Source of the DNA: Actinotalea lenta
Lineage (GTDB): Bacteria > Actinomycetota > Actinomycetes > Actinomycetales > Cellulomonadaceae
DNA: 32,411 bases
Direction: 5' to 3'
NCBI RefSeq assembly: GCF_030586465.1
Contig: NZ_JAUQYP010000001.1
Coordinates: 1,723,323-1,755,733, forward strand
The notes under the pieces were generated by a model. It was not told the origin of the DNA. It ran no database searches and saw only the letters and a list, made by a program, of their open reading frames with translations. The stretch's first letter is position 1. Each line of letters begins with the position of its first letter. Of this stretch, positions 22,531 to 30,843 are shown piece by piece. A program made the translations under genes and the position numbers.

Positions 22531-25500
22531 TCACTCCTGGGGCAGAGGTTGATCGGACTCGTGGACCGCGACGAAGAGCATCCTGCCGATCGACGCGATG
22601 ATCTTGTCCTGGGGCAGTCCGCTGTCGACCATGAACTCGGTGAACTTGTCGTGGACGTCGTTGTTCGAGAGCAGTGTCTGGAGGATCGCGGCTTGCAGGT
22701 TGGGTGAGTCGACGAACTGGTCGACACTGTTGGACTTGGCCTGCTCGATGAGGGCTTGGTTCTCGCTGAGCGCGCCTAGCAGCATCGCCACGATGCCCCG
22801 GGTCTGGGAGGGCTGGAAGTCGGCTCCGAACAGGGCGTTGATGTTGTCGATGACGTCCTGCATCGCAACCATGATCTTCTCGCGTGCTGATGCGGTGCCG
22901 GCTTCGGTGAAGCCGTGGAGGGGGTCGATGTCGCCCTTGCCGAGGCTGATGTCGACCCTTGCGCTCTTGGTGTGTTTGACCGCGAGTTCCATGCCGGTCA
23001 GGTCGATGCTCTGGCGCTGTGCGTCTTCGGCGATGACCTGGGCGAGCATCCGAAGGTAGATCGCGAGGGCTTCGAGGTAGGGGTCGGCGTAGTCGAACAC
23101 CTGGCTCATGAAGTCGTATACGCGCACGTAGGTGCCGGTGTCGCGCCGGAAGACGTCGCAGGCGTCGACTTCCTGCTGGTTGCCGGCCAGGACGGCGGCG
23201 TCGCGGCGTCGGAAGAACTCGTCGCGCGCGGGCTTCACGATCCCGGACAGGACGTTGTTGCCTTTGCCCGCCAGGTAGGCCTCGGCGGCGGCGTTGACGT
23301 CGGAGGTAGCGAAGATGCCGGCGTGTTCGAGTTTCTGGGCGATCTTCAACACGATCATCGGGTCGGTGCCCTGCTCGAGGTACGCGTCCTCGTAGTACGG
23401 CTCGAACGCCTTGCGGATGTCCTCGGGGTCGTTGACGAAGTCCAGCACGAAGGTCTTGGTCTTGGGCTCGCCGTTTGGGGTCCGGTAGGTCCGGTTCAAC
23501 CTGGACAGCGTCTGCACGGCCATCACACCCGACAGACGCTTGTTGACGTACATGGCCGACAGCAGCGGCTGGTCGAACCCTGTCTGGAACTTGTTGGCGA
23601 CGATCATCACTTGATAGGTCGGCCCGGCGAACGCATCGGCAAGGTTTGACCCGACGGTGGCGGGGTTCATCGAGGCCTCCGTGAACGGCTCCGGTGAGAC
23701 CTCCTCGTCGAGGACCTTTCCGGAGAACGCCACCAGGGTCTTCAGGGCGTAGTTCCTGGTGGTGATGTAGTCGTCCATCGCGGTCTTGAAGCGCACCGCT
23801 TCCTTGCGCGAGCCGGTGACGACCATGGCCTTGGCGTAGCCGCCGAGGAGCGGGGCGACGTTCTTGTTGAAGTGCTCGACGATGATCTTCACCTTGCCGC
23901 CGATGTTCGTCGGGTGCAGGTGCACCCACTGGAGCATCTGGATCGTGGCCTGCTGCTTGTCGACCACGAGATCCTGCTCACTAGCCTCGTGGGAGATGCG
24001 GAAGGCGGTGTCATAGGTCTGGTAGCCGCGCAGCACGTCGAGGATGAAACCCTCGTCGATGGCCTGCTTCATCGTGTACAGGTGGAACGCCCGGCGCCCG
24101 CCGCCCTCGGTGGCGGTGCCGAACATCTCCAGGGTCTTGGCCTTCGGGGTCGCGGTGAACGCCAGGAACGAGATGTTCGGGGTGTTCGCCTTCGCGTTTA
24201 CGAGCCCAGCGAGCACGTCCTGTGTCTCGAAGTCCTCGCTCTCGCCCTCCTCGGCTTCTTCGTGCTCGATCTTGGCGGCGGACAGGATCTGGCGCAGGGT
24301 TCCTGCGGCAGCACCGGACTGGGATGAGTGCGCCTCGTCAGCGATGACCGCGAAGTTCTTGCCCGCGAACGTCCCCAAGTCGGACATCACGTCCAACACG
24401 TACGGGAAGGTCTGCATCGTTACGACGATGATGTGCTTGGGGCTGTTCAGCGCCTCGTCGAGCGCCTTGGACTTCGACCCGGCAGCACGGACTGTCTTCT
24501 CGTCGATCGTCACCACCGGTGAGTCCGCGTCCTTGTCGCCGCGGAACGAAGGGTCGATCTGCCGCACGGCGGCCTGCAACTGGTCGTCCAGCACCGTCCG
24601 GTCGGTCACGACGATGACCTTGTCGAACACCTTGGTGTCGTTCGCGTCGAACAGGCGCGACAACTGGTGTGCGGTCCACGCGATGGTGTTGGTCTTGCCC
24701 GACCCGGCCGAGTGCTGAATCAGGTAGCGACGTCCCGGACCGTACTCGCGCACATCGGCGACGGTCTTCGTCACCGCGTCCCACTGGTGGTAGCGCGGGA
24801 ACAGCAGGGTGCGCTTCGCCGAGGACGTGCCGCTGATGGGGTCGTGCACGGTCTTGATCTCGAGATGGCAGAACTTGCCGATGATGTCCAGGAACGTTCC
24901 CCGCTCGAGCACTTCGGTCCACAGGTACGCGGTGGCGGACTCGCCTTCCCGCGGAGGGTTGCCCTTGCCGTGGCCGTGGCCCTTGTTGAACGGCAGGAAG
25001 TGGGTCTTGTCGCCGGCCAACTGGGTGGTCATGTAGACCTCCTCGTTGGACACCGCGAAGTGCACGAGCGCCCGGGTGGCGAACCCCAGGAGCGGGTGCG
25101 CGTGGCCGTTCTCCACTGGAAGGCGGGTGGTCTTGTACTGGGTGATTGCGTCGCCGACGGACTGCTTGAAGTCGGTCTTCAACTCCGCGGTCGCCACCGG
25201 CAGGCCGTTGATGAAGAAAACCAGGTCAATCGACCGCTCGTCACCCGGGACCGACGAGTAGTGCACCTGCCGCATCACACGCAGCCGCACGGCCTCGAAC
25301 GCTGCTGTCACCTTCGGGTTCAGAGAGTTGTTGGGGCGGAACTGGCACAGCGAGATTGGCTTCGGCGACCCCAGCACCCGCAGCGGCCTGCGCAGCAGCG
25401 ACAACATCCCGCCGCCCTGGTCGACGTCCGTGTCCAGGAAGTTGACAACCTGATCCAGCAGCCGGTCGACCTGCTTGTCGTGCTCCGGCGCCCCTGGGGC

Positions 25501-25680
25501 AGCCTTGACGGCCTTGGCCCATGCCTCCGGCTGCGTCTCCTGCAACCATGCGGTCAGGTCAGTCGGGAACAGGGCCCGCTTCGCGTCGTAGCCGTCGTCG
25601 TTCGGCGAGTACAGCCACCCGTGCGCAGCGAGGTGGGCGCAGAACTCGTCCTCGAACGACTTCTCGCTGTCCTTGGCCAT
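22531..25680 (-). CDS. hsdR: type I restriction enzyme R subunit
   Basis: This 1049-residue motor and nuclease subunit of a type I restriction system is of full length. The N-terminal endonuclease has the PD-(D/E)xK pattern with Asp152 and Glu166-x-Lys168 (VATAELKTDF). The SF2 translocase has Walker A QHSAGSGKTNT (about 322-332), DEAH in IADEAHSSQ (448-451), AFTATP and the later motifs FQTGFDQPLL and TLSRLNRT. The C-terminal helical part should dock on the methylase. It cuts unmodified DNA far from the recognition site after ATP-driven translocation. The ATG overlaps the hsdS stop (ATGA). It is the last gene of the operon and convergent with the right-module transposase-like gene. Confidence 0.95.
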   Translation of the reverse strand: MAKDSEKSFEDEFCAHLAAHGWLYSPNDDGYDAKRALFPTDLTAWLQETQPEAWAKAVKAAPGAPEHDKQVDRLLDQVVNFLDTDVDQGGGMLSLLRRPLRVLGSPKPISLCQFRPNNSLNPKVTAAFEAVRLRVMRQVHYSSVPGDERSIDLVFFINGLPVATAELKTDFKQSVGDAITQYKTTRLPVENGHAHPLLGFATRALVHFAVSNEEVYMTTQLAGDKTHFLPFNKGHGHGKGNPPREGESATAYLWTEVLERGTFLDIIGKFCHLEIKTVHDPISGTSSAKRTLLFPRYHQWDAVTKTVADVREYGPGRRYLIQHSAGSGKTNTIAWTAHQLSRLFDANDTKVFDKVIVVTDRTVLDDQLQAAVRQIDPSFRGDKDADSPVVTIDEKTVRAAGSKSKALDEALNSPKHIIVVTMQTFPYVLDVMSDLGTFAGKNFAVIADEAHSSQSGAAAGTLRQILSAAKIEHEEAEEGESEDFETQDVLAGLVNAKANTPNISFLAFTATPKAKTLEMFGTATEGGGRRAFHLYTMKQAIDEGFILDVLRGYQTYDTAFRISHEASEQDLVVDKQQATIQMLQWVHLHPTNIGGKVKIIVEHFNKNVAPLLGGYAKAMVVTGSRKEAVRFKTAMDDYITTRNYALKTLVAFSGKVLDEEVSPEPFTEASMNPATVGSNLADAFAGPTYQVMIVANKFQTGFDQPLLSAMYVNKRLSGVMAVQTLSRLNRTYRTPNGEPKTKTFVLDFVNDPEDIRKAFEPYYEDAYLEQGTDPMIVLKIAQKLEHAGIFATSDVNAAAEAYLAGKGNNVLSGIVKPARDEFFRRRDAAVLAGNQQEVDACDVFRRDTGTYVRVYDFMSQVFDYADPYLEALAIYLRMLAQVIAEDAQRQSIDLTGMELAVKHTKSARVDISLGKGDIDPLHGFTEAGTASAREKIMVAMQDVIDNINALFGADFQPSQTRGIVAMLLGALSENQALIEQAKSNSVDQFVDSPNLQAAILQTLLSNNDVHDKFTEFMVDSGLPQDKIIASIGRMLFVAVHESDQPLPQE

Positions 25681-26927
25681 CAGGCCATCACCTCCCGGGT
25701 CGCAGTCCGAACGTCGATCTGGCCCGTCACGGCCGCCGTGATCAACGCCGCGCGACGCTCCTGCGCCAGGGCGATGTGCTCGCGAGCCCTAGTGACGAGG
25801 GCGTCGATCTGAGCGGTCTCAGAGTCGAGGCGGTCGACTACCGCGATCTGCTCCGACGCTGGGATCAACGGCACTGGTAGGGCGCGTATGCGTGACACGT
25901 TGATGCGCCGGAACGTACTGCCAACCATCGCCGACTCGATCGCGAACTTGGTCGGGGAAGACTGGAGTCCGTAGCGAACGAACCTGGTGAGGATCGACCT
26001 GCTCGGCCGGATGAGGACGGTCTCTTGCCCGACCGCGAAGGGCTCGACCTCGGCGGGAACCTCCGACGCCAGCCCTACCGAAACGTTGCGAATGAAGAGA
26101 AGGTCGCCGGCCTGCGGTGCACGGTCACCGAACGTAAGGAGTCGGAAGAACTCTGCGGTCGTCCGAGGGGCCTGAGAGAGATCGACCTCGGGGCCCTGAC
26201 ACTGCCCGATGCTTGCGACTGGATAACCGGAGTCGTCATCAACGAACTCGGCCGTCACGTGCGCGCAGTCGATGACGTCTGCAAGATGCCCGAGCCGGGT
26301 CAGGCTCTGGCCGTCGCGCTGGACAACGTGCGTAATCGCCGCAACCCGCCGCTCGTCGAGCAGTCCGATCATCTCGTTCTGCTTCGCGATGAGGGCGTCG
26401 ATCTTCGCGGTCTGCTCGTCGAGGTAGTCCGCGATCGCGCGCTGCTCGTCAAGCGTTGGGACCCAAATGGGCACCGCGCGCATGACTGAGAACGGGACCT
26501 CCGTCGTTCGGACATTCGCTTTTGGCCCCGCGCCGATCCCTCGCTCGCGCGCAACCAGTTCGCCGATGAACCAGTCTGATTTCATCAGCATCGTCACGAA
26601 TCGGGGGTCGCTGTCGGCGAACGCTCGCATGACCTCGTAGTGGTACGTCACGAGTCCGTCTTCTTGAGCGACGCCTACCGCGCCCGCGCCAATGCTCATC
26701 TTGTTGAATACAATGTCGTGCTTTCGGCAGACTTTGTACGCATCGAGGCTGTCCGCGCGGGGCGGTGCATCGGAGATCTCGCTCCGGCGCACTACGCCCC
26801 GGGTCTGTGATACCGATAAGAGCGGCAGATCGACGCCGGGGAGGCGAACGTCAGTTCTCGCGACGAGGTGACCGAACCGCCCGTTGGCGGCCGCCCGACT
26901 GCCCCACCGCGGGGCCGTGCCCGTCAC
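25680..26927 (-). CDS. hsdS: type I restriction enzyme specificity subunit
   Basis: This 415-residue subunit has two target-recognition domains, each followed by a conserved helical spacer. The first half ends PTLDEQRAIADYLDEQTAKIDALI and the second PASEQIAVVDRLDSETAQIDALV (quoted spans shortened by family convention: LDEQRAIADYLDEQ and SEQIAVVDRLDSE). It should recognise a bipartite DNA sequence and direct both methylation and restriction. The GTG start overlaps the hsdM stop (GTGA), and its stop overlaps the hsdR start, so all three subunits are translationally linked. Part of the first recognition domain (roughly 26500-26750) looks lower in GC than its surroundings, consistent with domain exchange between strains. 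The exact recognition sequence cannot be read from the protein. Confidence 0.93.
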   Translation of the reverse strand: MTGTAPRWGSRAAANGRFGHLVARTDVRLPGVDLPLLSVSQTRGVVRRSEISDAPPRADSLDAYKVCRKHDIVFNKMSIGAGAVGVAQEDGLVTYHYEVMRAFADSDPRFVTMLMKSDWFIGELVARERGIGAGPKANVRTTEVPFSVMRAVPIWVPTLDEQRAIADYLDEQTAKIDALIAKQNEMIGLLDERRVAAITHVVQRDGQSLTRLGHLADVIDCAHVTAEFVDDDSGYPVASIGQCQGPEVDLSQAPRTTAEFFRLLTFGDRAPQAGDLLFIRNVSVGLASEVPAEVEPFAVGQETVLIRPSRSILTRFVRYGLQSSPTKFAIESAMVGSTFRRINVSRIRALPVPLIPASEQIAVVDRLDSETAQIDALVTRAREHIALAQERRAALITAAVTGQIDVRTATREVMA

Positions 26928-28915
26928 GCTTCGACCTCGCGCAGCATCTCGATGATCTCGGCAGCGACCTTCTCGAGGTCGGCGTCGATCTCGGCCAGTG
27001 GTCGCGGCGGGACGTAGGTGTAGAAGTGGCGGGTGAAGGGGATCTCGTAGCCGACCTTGGTCTTGTCGTGGTCGACCCATGCGCCGGGCACGTGCGGAAG
27101 GACCTCGGTCTTCATGTAGGCGTCGATGACTGCCTTGCGGGTGCCGTTGGCCTGGGCGTGCTTGTCGGTGCCGTTCCATCCGAATGGGATGTTCTCGGTG
27201 TCGCGCATCTTCGTGTCCGGCTCGATGGCTCCCCTGCGGTCGCGGCAGATCTCGGCGGTGTTGTCCCGCTCGCCCAGGAGGTCCTGCAGCGCCTTGTTCT
27301 GGGCCGCGGGGAACTTCAGCCCACGCGCATCCCCCTCGTGCTTGACCGCGGCGAGGAACGTGTCACGAGAGGTGTAGCGGGTGCCCTTGACCGCGCGAAG
27401 CGTGTCGGCGAGGGCGTCCGCATCGAGGCCCTTGAACTTCTTGTCCGCGACGACGGTCTCGACCTGCTCGTCGGTCACGTCGAACGCGAGCCGCAGGGGC
27501 CGTTCGACGGTGATGGTCCAGTAGCCGAAGTCCTGGTTGTCGAAGATCTTCGAGATGTCCGTGTCGGCGAAGGCTGCGTAGGTCTGGAGGATGGTGGCGC
27601 GGTCGGCGTCGGTGACTTCGACCCGCTTGGAGCCGAGCCCCTTGCGCATCTTGGTGCCGTAGCCGGTCGCGTCGATCAACTGGACTTTGCCGCGCCGCTC
27701 ATCGGCCTTGGTGTTGTCCAGCACCCAGATGTAGGTCGAGATGCCGGTGTTGAAGAACATGTCGGTCGGCAATGCGACGATCGCCTCGACCATGTCGGAC
27801 TCGAGCAGCCAGCGACGGATCTCCGACGGCCCGGACTCGGCACCGCCGGTAAACAGCGGGGAGCCGTTGAGGACCACGCCGACACGTCCGCCGCCGGTGC
27901 CGTCCATCTTCGCCGGGCGCATCTTGGACGCCATGTGGCACAGGAACAGCATCTGTCCGTCCGACACCGACGGGAGACCGTGCGAGAAGCGTCCTTGGGC
28001 GCCCTTGGCGGCCTCGTCGCGGACGGCCTTCTCGGACTTCTTCCAGTCCACGCCGTAGGGCGGGTTGGCGAGGACGAAGTCGAAGGTGCGGCCCTGGTGC
28101 TGGTCGTTGGCCAGGGTGTCGCCCCACTTGATGTTGTCGGCGTCGTGGCCCTTCATCAGCAGGTCGGACTTGCAGATCGCGTAGGACTCGGGGTTCAACT
28201 CTTGCCCGTACAAGGTCAGGGCGGCGTTGGGGTTTTGGGCGTGGATGTGCTCCTCGGCCAGCGACAGCATGCCGCCCGTTCCCGCGGCGGGGTCGTAGAT
28301 GGTGCGCACGGGCACGCCCTCGGCACCGAGTTTGTCGTCCTCCGCGATCGCCAGGTCGACCACGAGGCGTACCGCGTCGCGCGGGGTGTAGAACTCGCCG
28401 GCGGTTTCGTTGGACGCCTCGGAGAACCGGCGGATCAGGTCCTCGAACAGGTCGCCCATTTCGGAGTTGGACAGCGCATCGGGGTGCAGGTCCACCTCGG
28501 CGAAGCGGGAAGCGACGGCGTAGAGGATGTTCGCCTCGTCGAGTTCAGCGATCGAGTCGGCAAACTTGAACCTCTTGAACACGTCGATGTTGTCCGAGAA
28601 GCCCTCGACGTAGGCCAGTGTGTTCTCCGCCAGCGCGTCCGGATCCTCCATGAGGGAGGCGAAACTGTGGGGCGAGGAGTTGAACAGCCACAGGCGGGTT
28701 TGCTTGTGAGCCTCCATCAGTGCCAGGCGCGCAGCGAGGCGTCGTTCAGCGATGCTCTGCATCGCCGGGCGGTGGGGCTCCATGATGCAGTCCAGACGTC
28801 GCAGCACCGTGAAGGGCAAGATGATCGAGCCGTACTGGTGGGGCTTGAAGACGCCGCGCAACTGGTCCGCGATGGTCCACACGAACGCGGACATATTGGT
28901 CGTGCCCACTGTCAC
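26924..28915 (-). CDS. hsdM: type I restriction enzyme methylase subunit
   Basis: This 663-residue N6-adenine methyltransferase has an N-terminal helical HsdM_N region (MSAFVWTIADQLRGVF) and the SAM-binding motif I DPAAGTGGM (208-216). The catalytic motif IV is NPPYG (284-288) and EFYTPRDAV is the usual hinge. The C-terminal part beyond about 450 is longer than in small HsdM proteins. It methylates adenines in both half-sites together with HsdS, protecting host DNA. GTG at 28915 follows GGAA; an internal ATG at 28894 (MSAFVWT) is a fair alternative. It is first in the hsdM-hsdS-hsdR operon, and its stop overlaps the hsdS start. Confidence 0.95.
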   Translation of the reverse strand: MTVGTTNMSAFVWTIADQLRGVFKPHQYGSIILPFTVLRRLDCIMEPHRPAMQSIAERRLAARLALMEAHKQTRLWLFNSSPHSFASLMEDPDALAENTLAYVEGFSDNIDVFKRFKFADSIAELDEANILYAVASRFAEVDLHPDALSNSEMGDLFEDLIRRFSEASNETAGEFYTPRDAVRLVVDLAIAEDDKLGAEGVPVRTIYDPAAGTGGMLSLAEEHIHAQNPNAALTLYGQELNPESYAICKSDLLMKGHDADNIKWGDTLANDQHQGRTFDFVLANPPYGVDWKKSEKAVRDEAAKGAQGRFSHGLPSVSDGQMLFLCHMASKMRPAKMDGTGGGRVGVVLNGSPLFTGGAESGPSEIRRWLLESDMVEAIVALPTDMFFNTGISTYIWVLDNTKADERRGKVQLIDATGYGTKMRKGLGSKRVEVTDADRATILQTYAAFADTDISKIFDNQDFGYWTITVERPLRLAFDVTDEQVETVVADKKFKGLDADALADTLRAVKGTRYTSRDTFLAAVKHEGDARGLKFPAAQNKALQDLLGERDNTAEICRDRRGAIEPDTKMRDTENIPFGWNGTDKHAQANGTRKAVIDAYMKTEVLPHVPGAWVDHDKTKVGYEIPFTRHFYTYVPPRPLAEIDADLEKVAAEIIEMLREVEA

Positions 28916-29253
28916 TTCCGTTCTGCCGTGAGTCGGTCGCTGCGATGCGTCCGGGCCGAGTCTATGGAGGATGCCTCGCGGTTCGTGCCGGAGCGTGAGG
29001 CGAGATGCCCTCTCACCCGCGCTTCCGCCCGCGACCGAGCGTGCGAACCGCTAATCCGAGGGCGCCCTGCGCCGAACTGTGGGTGTGGGCGTCGACGAGT
29101 ACCTGTGCCACCGCGTGACCGCCGAGGTCCATGTCAGGGCCGACCTGGAGCGGTCGCGAGGCTGTGATCGACGCCTCCACAGCATGCTGGGAGCGTGGAC
29201 GAGATGACCGCGCTGCTTCAGGAGCAGAAGCACTGCGTGGTCGTGGGCCAGTG
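28916..29253. other. 338-bp intergenic region upstream of hsdM
   Basis: No convincing gene is visible. TAGACT on the minus strand (28959-28964) is a possible -10 for hsdM, but no good -35 is found. A 16-codon ORF (ATG at 29204, GGGAG upstream) ends with a TGA overlapping the next ATG and could be a leader peptide for the plus-strand gene; that is speculative. Confidence 0.4.
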
Positions 29254-30021
29254 ATGACCTCAGACCCCCAAAGTGCCGGGGGCATCCACGCCCCGGCTGG
29301 TACACGGGCACCTATGGCACAGCCCGCCACCGACGAAGCCCGCACGCCAGGCGTGTGGGAAGACGCCGCGGCCCTGGCGTGGGCTGAACTGGAGCGGCTC
29401 AACGTCGCCGACCCGAAGGCGCTGACCGGGGAGCGGCTGGCTGCCCTCGATCACATGGACGTGTCTGGGCCCGGCAGGCGGCTGATGGCCAACCGCGCTC
29501 AGGCGGTGCTGACGCGTGAACCGGGCGGTCCGTTGATCGGCTACCTCACCGACGACGACTTCGACCGGGCGGCGCATGAGCCCGGCGTCAACCCAGCCGA
29601 CCTGGCTGCGCGTTTCCACCTTCGGCCGGAAGCCGCCCGGGCGGCGGTGGCCGACCCGAGCGACGTGGCGTATCCGCATTCGGTGAGCGTGTTCAGGGAC
29701 GGGCGGGTGGTCGCCGCGGTGTACTCGTTCGATCCAGACGAGCCGGTGGACACGGACGCGCTGGACAGCGCGCGGGCGCTGACCGGGCGCGTGAACACTC
29801 TTGTGCTCTGCCCGTTCACTGCCGCGCCGGCGATCGACGCGCCCGTGTTGGTCGGCTGGGATGTGTGGCCCGCCATCTTCGGGGTGCAGTTCGGCGAGCG
29901 CGCGCACGCGGGCCTTCGCGCCTCGCTCGTGCGCGTGTGCGCCAACCAGGTGCTCGGACAGGTTCTACCGCGGGACGAGTACGTCTATGACGCGCAGCAG
30001 CGCGGTTATCGGCGCCGCTGA
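29254..30021 (+). CDS. uncharacterised protein of about 255 residues in the accessory island
   Basis: Start choice is uncertain. The ATG at 29254 overlaps the TGA of a tiny upstream ORF; an ATG at 29314 and one at 29131 are in the same frame. The N-terminus is Pro/Ala-rich and probably disordered. From about residue 30 the protein alternates helix-like segments (WEDAAALAWAELERL, ADLAARFHLRPEAARAAV) with strands (SVSVFRDGRVVAAVYSF, NTLVLCPFTAAP, PVLVGWDVWPAIFGVQF). The segment NPADLAARFHLRPEAARAAV resembles a small helix-turn-helix. There is no signal peptide or membrane segment. I do not recognise a family. Its place after a restriction system suggests accessory cargo, without indicating a function. 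Confidence 0.6.
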   Translation: MTSDPQSAGGIHAPAGTRAPMAQPATDEARTPGVWEDAAALAWAELERLNVADPKALTGERLAALDHMDVSGPGRRLMANRAQAVLTREPGGPLIGYLTDDDFDRAAHEPGVNPADLAARFHLRPEAARAAVADPSDVAYPHSVSVFRDGRVVAAVYSFDPDEPVDTDALDSARALTGRVNTLVLCPFTAAPAIDAPVLVGWDVWPAIFGVQFGERAHAGLRASLVRVCANQVLGQVLPRDEYVYDAQQRGYRRR

Positions 30022-30212
30022 GGGGCCGTCGCCCACCCGACCGGGTGAGCAGCCAGTAGGTGGGCGTGCACGTCGAGAGCGGTGGGCGTGAAGACGTCGT
30101 ACGCACCGTCACGGGCCCGCTCGTGGCCGCCCGCCGTACGTTCCGGACGAGACTCACCGGAGGTGCAAGCGCCGCTGAGCGCATCGCGGCTCACATGACC
30201 GGGTGAGCAGCC
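30012..30212. repeat. imperfect direct duplication with about 157-bp period
   Basis: GCGCCGCTGAG at 30012-30022 recurs at 30169-30179, and GACCGGGTGAGCAGCC at 30039-30054 recurs at 30197-30212, with a one-base length difference between the paired blocks. The first copy covers the stop codon of the preceding gene. Confidence 0.7.
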
Positions 30213-30367
30213 CGGGACGCCTCGCGGGTGCTCTCGTCTCGAACCCGCGCACACGCTCACGCAACCTCGAGCGCCCGTCCCTCGGCGTGCCAGGCTCGGA
30301 GCGCACTCCCGCCGAGGACAACACGGACTCCTAAAGCGCCGACACCCAGGGGCGCTATGGTCCGGCC
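30022..30367. other. 346-bp intergenic region
   Basis: Apart from the direct duplication, no gene is supported here. A minus-strand frame at 30006-30260 lacks a ribosome binding site and overlaps the end of the preceding gene. The promoter of the next gene should lie near its 3' end but was not pinpointed. Confidence 0.5.
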
Positions 30368-30808
30368 ATGATCTGGGATGCCCTCTCGGCGGTGGCCACG
30401 GGCGGGGCTGCGGTGACGGCTCTGGCGATCTGGCGCTGTGACATTCGACGTGCGCAGCGAGCGCGTGCTGGGCGCCTCACGGTGAGGTTGGAGACCCATC
30501 GGGGCGAGACACGACTCGTGGTTCGCAACGGTGCGGACGCTCCGGCCTACAACATCAACGTGCGCCATCCCGCCGGTGCTGCGGAGCCACGCCACATCAG
30601 CCTCCTGCCTCCAGGACGGAAGCACTCCGAGTCGGCGCCCGAGGAGTTCCTCCCGCCGTCGGCTCTTGACAGCGCCGCCCTCGACACCTGGTTCACGATG
30701 GACGAGCGACGATGGCACATCAGCCCTACTGGGAGCCTTGCTGGTGGTCACCGAGACGCCCCCAACCGTCCAGACCCGCCACCGCCCGCAACGCCAGTGA
30801 TGAAGTAG
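30368..30808 (+). CDS. membrane-anchored hypothetical protein with a small strand-rich domain
   Basis: This 146-residue protein has an N-terminal hydrophobic helix (WDALSAVATGGAAVTALAIW, about 3-22) and a basic segment. A compact domain follows (RLTVRLETHRGETRLVVRNGADAPAYNINV, quoted in part as RGETRLVVRNGADAPAYNI), then PPG and WFTMDERRWHIS and a Pro-rich tail. This helix plus short Ig-like domain is a pattern I know from many uncharacterised actinomycete and prophage proteins. The ATG at 30368 fits the helix. It ends 35 bp before the nuclease gene on the same strand, so they may be co-expressed. Function unknown. Confidence 0.65.
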   Translation: MIWDALSAVATGGAAVTALAIWRCDIRRAQRARAGRLTVRLETHRGETRLVVRNGADAPAYNINVRHPAGAAEPRHISLLPPGRKHSESAPEEFLPPSALDSAALDTWFTMDERRWHISPTGSLAGGHRDAPNRPDPPPPATPVMK

Positions 30809-30843
30809 CCCACGACGGGTGCGGCGGGCGATACGGTGCGCCC

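Noticed and set aside
22409-23929. 506-codon minus-strand frame in another phase of hsdR
   Set aside because: It has an Arg/His/Pro-rich composition without domains and is fully nested in hsdR in the same direction but a different phase.
26765-29167. 800-codon plus-strand frame opposite hsdM
   Set aside because: Its composition (Val/Gly/Arg/His-rich, repeated VGLGV-type strings) is typical of an antisense shadow of a high-GC gene; hsdM on the other strand has all family motifs.
30006-30260. 84-codon minus-strand frame in the intergenic region
   Set aside because: It overlaps the end of the preceding gene, lacks a ribosome binding site and has no recognisable feature.
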